Made by a program: the position numbers and the translations under genes. 13,617 bases of DNA from Chloroflexota bacterium (GTDB lineage: Bacteria > Chloroflexota > Anaerolineae > Promineifilales > Promineifilaceae): positions 1-13,617 of the forward strand of contig JAJRTP010000656.1 of NCBI GenBank assembly GCA_024278255.1, read 5' to 3'. Shown here in pieces: positions 1-4,809 of this stretch (within the stretch, counting starts at the first letter, position 1; every line of letters begins with the position of its first letter). The notes under the pieces were generated by a model. It did not search any database and was not told the DNA's origin. It saw only the letters and a list, made by a program, of their open reading frames with translations.

Positions 1-1054
1 CCCCGTTACTGCCCACGCGCCGAAACCAGCGCCCTTGTCCCAGGTAAACATCAATACGCTTGAGGTCAAGCATTTCTGCTTCCCACTCCAAACGGTAAGA
101 ACGTCCCGAATGGCGGGCTTGGGGATAAGCAGCCAAAGGAGGCCGGTTATCGAGCGAAGCGCAAGGCAAAATGTTGTTGAGGAAATCACGCCGTTGGTAC
201 AAAGCGTCGTAAAGCGCTTGCCAATCAGTAAAAGCAGCGCCCTGAACCACCTGCTTATCCCAAAGTTGATGGCTGCGCTCCGTCATTCCCTGGTCGGTTG
301 GTCGTCCATGACGGCCAAAGTGCAAGGAAACACCCAAAGCAATCAACCACAAATGCAACTGCGTAGGAAAGGGCGATTTCGATTTGTTGTCATAGAAAAC
401 ACTTTCATGGTCTACTTGCAACGCTTGCGGCAAGCCCCAATCTGTAAACGCCAAACGCAAGGCCATTTGGTAATCACTGGTTTGGGCATGACGTTCCACT
501 TGTTTGTGTCCCAGCCAACAGGGATAGCTCAACAAACGAAGATGGGAGCCGCGGTCATTGAAATTGATCAAAGAGACCTGCCCGACATCCGGTATAAATT
601 GATAGCCCTGGGCGTCCATTTCCCACACTTCATGTGGCAGTCCTTCCGGTTTAGCTTCTTTAGGCAGGTCCTGATGTCGTTCATAACGTTTACTCAACCC
701 TTTTTCGGCCAGAAAACGGCCAATACTGGAGGGATGTGGCAATTCTTGCCCTGCAAAAGCAGGGTGGTGTTCCAATTCTTTACGCAAAGTTTCTGGCCCC
801 CAACCAGGGTGTTCTTGCCGCCAACAGAGCAAAGTATCCCGCAATTCTGGCGAGAAGCTGCTCAAAGCGCCTCTGGACGGGCGGCCCATGCGAGAAACCA
901 AACCGGCACGTCCCAACTTGCGTCCCCGGTTACGCCATTTCCGAATGGTGGAAGGACGCCAACCCAGACGCCGGCTGATGCGCCATACTTCCTCACCGGC
1001 TCTCGAGGATTCCAGAATGTCAATTCGTTCTTCTAAAGAGGTCATCACGGCCAT
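1..1054 (-). CDS. DDE transposase with integrase core, 3' end outside window
   Basis: Reading the minus strand from ATG at 1054 gives 351 codons without a stop, running off the window. Residues 1-120 form a DNA-binding half with a helix-turn-helix (around 23-42, including RRLGWRPSTIRKWR) and a second winged part with HPGWGPETL (82-90). Residues 140-262 form an RNase H-like integrase core. The likely catalytic triad is D147 (WEMDAQG), D215 (VDHES) and E259 (GMTERSH). The D-E spacing is 43 residues, slightly longer than the usual 35 of IS481/IS3 enzymes, because of a small insert after D215. A good ribosome-binding site (AAAGGAG, 7 bp before the ATG) fixes the start. The protein presumably cuts and joins the ends of its own element. 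The exact IS family is uncertain. The frame is intact as far as it can be seen. Confidence 0.85.
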   Translation of the reverse strand, partial: MAVMTSLEERIDILESSRAGEEVWRISRRLGWRPSTIRKWRNRGRKLGRAGLVSRMGRPSRGALSSFSPELRDTLLCWRQEHPGWGPETLRKELEHHPAFAGQELPHPSSIGRFLAEKGLSKRYERHQDLPKEAKPEGLPHEVWEMDAQGYQFIPDVGQVSLINFNDRGSHLRLLSYPCWLGHKQVERHAQTSDYQMALRLAFTDWGLPQALQVDHESVFYDNKSKSPFPTQLHLWLIALGVSLHFGRHGRPTDQGMTERSHQLWDKQVVQGAAFTDWQALYDALYQRRDFLNNILPCASLDNRPPLAAYPQARHSGRSYRLEWEAEMLDLKRIDVYLGQGRWFRRVGSNG

Positions 1055-1074
1055 AAGTCACTCCTTTTTCATTG

Positions 1075-1103
1075 CTTAAAAAGAGTGTAATTTGGCCATT
1101 CAA
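1075..1103 (-). promoter_or_regulatory. Possible transposase promoter
   Basis: On the minus strand TTGAAT (1103-1098) is followed after 17 bp by TTTAAG (1080-1075). Each hexamer matches the sigma70 consensus at four of six positions. The site sits just upstream of the transposase start. The match is weak, so this is only a candidate. Confidence 0.3.
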
Positions 1104-1158
1104 AAATTGACACGACTTTATGAGATTGTAAAGGTGCTACGACTTAGTAGGATTCAAC

Positions 1159-1193
1159 ACTGCACACTGACTACTGAATACTGATCACTCTTT
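1159..1193. repeat. Short heptamer array (ACTGANN) after the BMC-T gene
   Basis: Five consecutive 7-bp units start with ACT: ACTGCAC, ACTGACT, ACTGAAT, ACTGATC and ACTCTTT. They run over the stop codon of the BMC-T gene (1185-1187). The same ACTGANN unit forms the array between rpiB and deoC, so this is a dispersed family. The presumed IS boundary coincides with the first unit. Confidence 0.6.
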
Positions 1194-1829
1194 CTTTTTC
1201 GCCGCCTGTTCACGGCCGTCTACACTTTCCACTGCATCAATAGCCGCCTGATAACCGGCCATAATGTCCCGTTCCTCGCCGCCCAGATAGACGCGCCCAA
1301 AGCTGCCAAAGGCGCGTACTTCCAGGATATTCAGGTCTGCCTTCTTCTCCGCTTCATTGGCGGCTAAGGCGGCGTAAGCAGCGGGCTGCACTTCCATCAC
1401 ATACAATGTTTGTCCGGCCAAAATCATGTGGCCGTGCCGCATCCGGTTAATCAACTGCACCTGATGCGGGTCAATGTGGCGGATAATCTGGCTGGACACT
1501 ACTTTCGGCTTGAACCGGTCCGATTCCTGCAAATCCAGCGCGTCCAGAATAGCGGCCCCGGCCGCCCGCACGTCCGCCTGGCTGGCTGAATGGATTTCCA
1601 GCAGGCCGTACAGTCGTTCTACAATTTGCATCCCCGGTTTGACGCCGACTGCTTTCAAGGCGATGTCGGTAATGCGGTTAATTTCAATGCCGGGGGAAAT
1701 CTCAATCCACAATGAAGCGTCGCCGGGAAGGGGGAGAAAACCGCGGGCGACTGTGCCCAGAAAGGCAGCGTGCTGTGGTTGTAAACTGTCCAGAAAAACG
1801 TAACTGCGAAGATCAACGTCTGATGACAA
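1185..1829 (-). CDS. Bacterial microcompartment shell protein, tandem BMC domains (BMC-T type)
   Basis: This 214-residue protein contains two BMC-fold halves. The first spans about 10-100 (RSYVFLDSLQPQ, then SPGIEINRITDIALKAVGV and VERLYGLLEIH). The second spans about 138-205 (GQTLYVMEVQPAAYAALAANEA, then GSFGRVYLGGEERDIMAGYQAA). Tandem-BMC proteins form trimeric pseudohexagonal tiles in the protein shell of microcompartments, often with a larger or gated pore. The start is TTG at 1829. It is chosen because AAGGAG lies 9 bp upstream, it follows the preceding stop by 2 bp, and the next in-frame ATG would remove about 65 residues. The C-terminus is short and Lys-rich. It is the last gene of the operon in the window and the only shell gene visible. 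A functional shell would need BMC-H and BMC-P proteins encoded elsewhere. Confidence 0.85.
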   Translation of the reverse strand: MSSDVDLRSYVFLDSLQPQHAAFLGTVARGFLPLPGDASLWIEISPGIEINRITDIALKAVGVKPGMQIVERLYGLLEIHSASQADVRAAGAAILDALDLQESDRFKPKVVSSQIIRHIDPHQVQLINRMRHGHMILAGQTLYVMEVQPAAYAALAANEAEKKADLNILEVRAFGSFGRVYLGGEERDIMAGYQAAIDAVESVDGREQAAKKKE

Positions 1830-1831
1830 GG

Positions 1832-2101
1832 TTAGCTGCTCCTTCTACTGGTATACCAGTCGTCGTTTTGATTGGGTGCGGCAGGGGGTGTGATGTTGGC
1901 GGGATCGACGGTTACGGCCGTTAACTCGTCCAGCATATACTGCATCCGCAAAATAAAATCCGCGTCATGGGAGACGTGGCCGCACACGTCGCACTTTTGC
2001 GCCGGTACGTGGGGAATGACCATGATTCGCTGGGCGAACCGGCTGTAATAGGGCACGGTTGTGGGCTGGTAGCGCCCGATTCGACAATAATTACAACGCA
2101 T
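1832..2101 (-). CDS. YgiT-type (MqsA N-terminal-like) zinc-finger protein
   Basis: This small 89-residue protein has two CxxC pairs, C3/C6 (MRCNYC) and C37/C40 (CDVCGH). They are separated by a beta-rich segment containing VIPHVPAQKC, the arrangement of YgiT-type zinc fingers. That domain is found at the N-terminus of the antitoxin MqsA and in many stand-alone small proteins. There is no C-terminal HTH domain, so DNA binding as in MqsA is not expected; after about residue 64 the tail looks disordered (TPPAAPNQNDD). The ATG at 2101 is preferred over an upstream in-frame TTG because GAGG lies 7 bp before it. Its stop is 2 bp before the shell-protein start, so the two are almost certainly co-translated. 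No toxin-like partner is seen. Its role in a microcompartment operon is unknown; a zinc-dependent assembly or regulatory role is only a guess. Confidence 0.8.
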   Translation of the reverse strand: MRCNYCRIGRYQPTTVPYYSRFAQRIMVIPHVPAQKCDVCGHVSHDADFILRMQYMLDELTAVTVDPANITPPAAPNQNDDWYTSRRSS

Positions 2102-2118
2102 ATTTTTCCTCAAAATTA

Positions 2119-2164
2119 GTAGGGCGATTTTCCAAATCGCTGGCGAATTGCAAATTCGCCCTAC
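2119..2164. repeat. Nested inverted repeat with two inner hairpins
   Basis: Outer arms GTAGGGCGAT (2119-2128) and TTCGCCCTAC (2155-2164) pair with one mismatch. Inside are two further short hairpins: GCGATTT/AAATCGC (2124-2140, 3-nt loop) and GGCGAATT/AATTCGCC (2142-2160, 3-nt loop). The element fills most of the gap between deoC and the zinc-finger gene. It looks like a small dispersed palindromic repeat and could form a transcript hairpin between the two genes. Confidence 0.65.
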
Positions 2165-2167
2165 GGT

Positions 2168-3037
2168 TTAGTTTTTACCCAGCGCTTCGCCGACTATTTT
2201 TACACCGGCGCTGGCGCCGATTCGGGTGGCTCCGGCGGCAATCATTTCCTGGGCTTTCTCGTAACTGCCTACGCCGCCGGCAGCCTTCACACCCAATGAC
2301 GGGCCAACCACACGGCGCATCAGGGCTACATCTTCCACCGTAGCCCCGCCTGGGCCAAAACCAGTGGATGTTTTGACGTAATCGGCCCCGGCCGTTTTGA
2401 CTAATTGGCTGGCAATCACTTTTTCTTCATCAGTGAGCAGGGCCGCTTCAATAATCACTTTGACCAGCGCATCACGGGCGTGAGCCATGCGCACCACCGC
2501 GCCAATATCTTCCAATACAGTCTGATAATCCTGTGATTTAAGGGCGCCGATGTTGATGACCATATCAATTTCCGTCGCTCCGTCGCGGATGGCCTGCTCT
2601 GTTTCATACGCCTTCACATTGGCCGGGGTGGCCCCCAAAGGAAAGCCGACAACGGTGCAAACGGCTACGTCGCTTCCTTTTAATAGTTGGGCCGCCAGCT
2701 TCACTTTGGCGGGATTGACACAGACGGAGGCGAAATGGTAGGTGCGGGCTTCATAGCATAGCTGGGCAATCTGGTCGTCGGAAGCGTCAGCTTTGAGCAG
2801 GGTGTGATCGATCATACGGGCGATACGGCCGTCTCGCGGCAGCGCGCCCAGGGTGGAGGTGATGCGATTGGCCCCGGCCTGAACCACCTGGTCCACCTTG
2901 TCCGCGCAGTCGCGCACACAGACGCCGCCGGTACAATTGCAGCCATTACCGTTGACCGGTGTTGGCTGGCTTAAGCGCAGCAGTACCTCGCGGGTGATTT
3001 CTTCTACCAGGGTTTCGACGGTTGTTTGATCGACCAT
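2168..3037 (-). CDS. deoC: Deoxyribose-phosphate aldolase with N-terminal microcompartment targeting extension
   Basis: DeoC cleaves 2-deoxy-D-ribose-5-phosphate to glyceraldehyde-3-phosphate and acetaldehyde. This 289-residue protein is about 65-70 residues longer than ordinary DeoC, all of it at the N-terminus. The TIM-barrel starts near 73 (RMIDHTLLKADAS). The Schiff-base lysine is K222 (DYVKTSTGF), the second active-site lysine is K251 (GVKAAGGVG) and the catalytic aspartate is D158 (EIDMVINIG), so the enzyme looks active. Residues 3-22 (DQTTVETLVEEITREVLLRL) form an amphipathic helix typical of encapsulation peptides that direct enzymes into microcompartments. A linker with four cysteines (C33, C35, C40, C44) follows and may bind a metal. 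ATG at 3037 has no clear Shine-Dalgarno sequence; the upstream gap is filled by an inverted repeat. DeoC is the signature enzyme of SPU-type microcompartment loci. Confidence 0.93.
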   Translation of the reverse strand: MVDQTTVETLVEEITREVLLRLSQPTPVNGNGCNCTGGVCVRDCADKVDQVVQAGANRITSTLGALPRDGRIARMIDHTLLKADASDDQIAQLCYEARTYHFASVCVNPAKVKLAAQLLKGSDVAVCTVVGFPLGATPANVKAYETEQAIRDGATEIDMVINIGALKSQDYQTVLEDIGAVVRMAHARDALVKVIIEAALLTDEEKVIASQLVKTAGADYVKTSTGFGPGGATVEDVALMRRVVGPSLGVKAAGGVGSYEKAQEMIAAGATRIGASAGVKIVGEALGKN

Positions 3038-3041
3038 TTTT

Positions 3042-3116
3042 AGTGTTCAGTGTTCAGTTTTCAGTGTTCAGTTAGAACATTACTGAACACTGAAAACTGA
3101 ACACTGATTACTGTTT
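3042..3116. repeat. Heptamer inverted repeat filling the rpiB-deoC gap
   Basis: The left half is a run of 7-bp units (AGTGTTC, AGTGTTC, AGTTTTC, AGTGTTC) and the right half is the complementary run (ACTGAAC, ACTGAAA, ACTGAAC, ACTGATT). Bases 3047-3072 and 3082-3107 form a perfect 26-bp inverted repeat around a 9-nt loop. The array begins 4 bp upstream of the deoC ATG and overlaps the rpiB stop (3108-3110). In mRNA it would form a long hairpin between the two coding regions. There is no clean U-run, so it does not look like a standard terminator. Confidence 0.85.
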
Positions 3117-3866
3117 TAGCGAATACCGTTTGCCAATAGCGTCTATCTTATCCACACGCCGGGCATGACGGCCGCCGCCAAATTCCGTATTCAGCCAGGT
3201 GGTGACGATTTGCCGGGCCAGACTGGGGCCGATGAGTCCGGCGCCCAGGGTCAGGACGTTAGCGTTGTTGTGTTCGCGGCTGTTAACGGCCGTTGCCTGA
3301 TCATAACACATCGCCGCCCGCACGCCGGGGACTTTATTGGCGGCCATGCAACTGCCGATACCGGCCCCGTCAACGATGATACCGCGCCAGGCGCGGCCGT
3401 CGGCCACCAAACGGGCTACGGCATACGCATAATCGGGATAATCTACAGAATCAGTGCTGTGTGTGCCACAATCAATGACAGTATACCCCAAAACGGCCGT
3501 TTCCAACATACCCTTCAACTCTTCTTTGAGCGCGTAACCACCATGATCTGCGCCAATGGCAATGGTGCGGTTATCGGTGACCGGTGACCGGTGACCGGTC
3601 ACCGATGACGGATTACCGGATACCGACAACCGGATACGTCGTTCCATAGCTGCCTGCCGGGCCAAAGGCGTCACCAGCGTATCGGCGGAAATCTCATAGA
3701 CGGAACCGGCCGGCAGTTGGCGCACCGTTTCTGCATCCAGAAGCGGCTGTTGGGAGGGATGTGACCCGGAGCTTGTTTGGCGGGGTTGCGCAATGGTAGA
3801 TTCGCCCAAAGTGCGCGTTACCACTTCACGGACTAACCGTTTGATATCCTCAGGGTCCAGGCTCAT
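3108..3866 (-). CDS. rpiB: RpiB/LacAB-family sugar-phosphate isomerase with N-terminal microcompartment targeting extension
   Basis: The RpiB fold spans about 101-245 of 252 residues. It shows the phosphate/substrate motif GADHGG (105-110), AANKVPGVRAA (175-185) and SREHNNANVLTLG (196-208). The family isomerises ribose-5-phosphate or related aldose/ketose phosphates. The first 20 residues (DPEDIKRLVREVVTRTLG) look like an encapsulation peptide. Residues 41-80 form a small domain ending in LVTPLARQAAMERRIRL, a type that recurs in microcompartment proteins. Residues 77-100 are encoded by a heptamer tandem repeat and act as a linker. The position of the E. coli catalytic cysteine (ICGTG) is occupied by aspartate here (D166, VDGAGIG). 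The substrate may therefore differ from ribose-5-phosphate. The start lies 2 bp after the lepB stop. No strong Shine-Dalgarno sequence is visible, which suggests translational coupling. Confidence 0.88.
   Translation of the reverse strand: MSLDPEDIKRLVREVVTRTLGESTIAQPRQTSSGSHPSQQPLLDAETVRQLPAGSVYEISADTLVTPLARQAAMERRIRLSVSGNPSSVTGHRSPVTDNRTIAIGADHGGYALKEELKGMLETAVLGYTVIDCGTHSTDSVDYPDYAYAVARLVADGRAWRGIIVDGAGIGSCMAANKVPGVRAAMCYDQATAVNSREHNNANVLTLGAGLIGPSLARQIVTTWLNTEFGGGRHARRVDKIDAIGKRYSLKQ
3568..3637. repeat. In-frame heptamer tandem repeat inside rpiB
   Basis: Ten consecutive 7-bp units follow CGGTGAC or CGGATAC: CGGTTAT, three copies of CGGTGAC, CGGTCAC, CGATGAC, GGATTAC, CGGATAC, CGACAAC, CGGATAC. 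Bases 3590-3603 are a perfect palindrome, GGTGACCGGTCACC. The array encodes linker residues 77-100 of the RpiB protein without breaking the frame, just before the isomerase domain. Confidence 0.9.
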
Positions 3867-3868
3867 AT

Positions 3869-4465
3869 TTACTCTAATGATTGTTCATAATGAGGTACTT
3901 CGCCCCATTTGGAGAAGGGCCAATAAATAAAGATAGCTTTCCCTACAATATTTTCTTCCGGCAAGAAAGACCAGGTATGGGAGTCACTGGAACTGTTGCG
4001 ATTATCACCCAGGACAAAATATTCCCCTTCGGGCACTGTCCATTGTCCGCGATACGTAGGCGGGGCTGAAATGTAAGGTTCGTCTAGGGCAATGCCATTG
4101 ACCGTAACCACGCCATTTTCAATGACAACATTGTCGCCAGGCAGGCCGATAACCCGTTTGATCAGATTCAAATCGCTGGTAGGATGATGAAAAACAATAA
4201 TGTCGCCTCGTTCCGGTTCACCCAAGTAGTAGCTGAGATTGTTGACAATCAGATATTCGCTGTCCTGTAGAGTGGGGTTCATACTGCTGCCATCAATGCG
4301 GTAACGCCCTACCAAACTGTTGACCAGAAAGAAGATGAAAAAGGTGAGGAGCAATGTTTCGATTAACTCCCGAACGAATACCTCAGTGGGCTGCTTTTTG
4401 GGTGTTTCGGCGGGAACATCTGCGGCCGGGGGTAGTTGTGTTTGTGTGGACTCGGTCAAAGCCAT
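3869..4465 (-). CDS. lepB: Signal peptidase I
   Basis: This is a membrane-bound serine/lysine protease that removes signal peptides from exported proteins. The 198-residue sequence has a short cytoplasmic N-terminus (1-28), one membrane segment (about 33-52, IETLLLTFFIFFLVNSLVG) and an extracytoplasmic catalytic domain. The nucleophile is S61 (IDGSSMNPTL) and the general base is K103 (LIKRVIGLPGD). The conserved GDNRNSSSDSH box is at 153-163. Length and motifs fit the Gram-positive-like one-membrane-segment class. It is the first gene of the operon that continues with rpiB, deoC, a zinc-finger gene and a shell gene; its stop and the rpiB start are 2 bp apart. A direct link to microcompartments is not obvious. 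It could equally serve exported proteins such as the large surface protein on the other strand. Confidence 0.95.
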   Translation of the reverse strand: MALTESTQTQLPPAADVPAETPKKQPTEVFVRELIETLLLTFFIFFLVNSLVGRYRIDGSSMNPTLQDSEYLIVNNLSYYLGEPERGDIIVFHHPTSDLNLIKRVIGLPGDNVVIENGVVTVNGIALDEPYISAPPTYRGQWTVPEGEYFVLGDNRNSSSDSHTWSFLPEENIVGKAIFIYWPFSKWGEVPHYEQSLE

Positions 4466-4496
4466 AAGCTCTTGAATCTCCTGTTATTCGCTGCTG

Positions 4497-4525
4497 ATTA
4501 TAGTCAGGCAAAATAAGCTGCGCAA
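4497..4525 (-). promoter_or_regulatory. Sigma70-like promoter for the lepB-rpiB-deoC operon
   Basis: On the minus strand TTGCGC (4525-4520) and a perfect TATAAT (4502-4497) are separated by 17 bp. Transcription would start near 4490, leaving a leader of about 25 nt before the lepB ATG at 4465. No other strong promoter is seen between the genes downstream. This supports one transcript through the BMC-T gene, although the inverted repeats between genes could attenuate it. Confidence 0.6.
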
Positions 4526-4634
4526 ACGGTTCTGATTTTATGATTTTGCCTGCGTGCATTGTATCCTAGTAGAGATTGCCTTTTCCGTAAAGTTTTTTAT
4601 ACCTTTTGCTTAGGGAAATGGCCTCATTGGTTGT

Positions 4635-4663
4635 TTGCATCCATAAATGGGCAGGGATATACT
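4635..4663 (+). promoter_or_regulatory. Promoter of tRNA-Lys
   Basis: TTGCAT (4635-4640) and TATACT (4658-4663, five of six matches to TATAAT) are separated by 17 bp. The predicted transcription start, around 4670, is a few bases before the tRNA 5' end. The -35 match is weak. Confidence 0.5.
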
Positions 4664-4673
4664 TATGGGTAGT

Positions 4674-4746
4674 GGGCCATTAGCTCAGCTGGCAGAGCAG
4701 TGGACTTTTAATCCATTGGTCGCAGGTTCGAATCCTGCATGGCCCA
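4674..4746 (+). tRNA. tRNA-Lys (anticodon UUU)
   Basis: A full cloverleaf can be drawn. The acceptor stem is GGGCCAT/ATGGCCC, the D-stem GCTC/GAGC, and the anticodon stem GTGGA/TCCAT has one G-T pair. The 7-nt loop CTTTTAA puts TTT at positions 34-36. The T-arm is GCAGG-TTCGAAT-CCTGC and the discriminator base is A. The CCA end is not encoded. The gene stands alone between the two operons and has its own promoter and terminator. Confidence 0.97.
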
Positions 4747-4763
4747 TTTTGCATGTTTAGTGG

Positions 4764-4796
4764 ACGCCTGGGATATTTTCCGGGCGTTTTGTTTTT
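4764..4796 (+). terminator. Rho-independent terminator after tRNA-Lys
   Basis: The stem ACGCCTGG/CCGGGCGT (eight pairs, one G-U) closes an 8-nt loop and is followed by TTTTGTTTTT. It ends only 14 bp before the moeA start, so moeA probably depends on read-through or on a promoter not recognised here. Confidence 0.85.
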
Positions 4797-4809
4797 GGGT
4801 GAGTAAGCA

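Larger units (their letters stand above)
1..1159 (-). mobile_element. Insertion sequence (IS481/IS3-like), right-hand part only
   Basis: This element consists of the transposase gene below plus about 105 bp of non-coding end sequence. The other end lies beyond base 1, so terminal inverted repeats and a target duplication cannot be checked. The outer boundary near 1159 is an inference: read on the minus strand the sequence there begins TGTTGAATCC, and the heptamer repeats that follow the shell-protein gene start at the same base. The end region holds two copies of a motif TGnnACGACTT, at 1108-1120 and 1135-1147 (27 bp apart). They could be transposase-binding sites. The element lies directly downstream of the microcompartment shell gene and may have cut or ended that operon. 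Confidence 0.6.

Noticed and set aside
35..1036. Plus-strand open frame of 333 codons at the left edge
   Set aside because: It is the antisense shadow of the minus-strand transposase, which has a ribosome-binding site, HTH and DDE motifs. The plus-strand translation shows no recognisable domain.
3047..3107. Intrinsic terminator between rpiB and deoC
   Set aside because: The stem is long, but a U-run is lacking in the minus-strand direction and deoC continues with no promoter of its own visible. A repeat element is the better description.
3568..3637. Possible CRISPR array (also considered at 3042-3116 and 5736-5841)
   Set aside because: The repeat units are only 7-8 bp and adjoin directly without spacers, and two of the arrays are translated.
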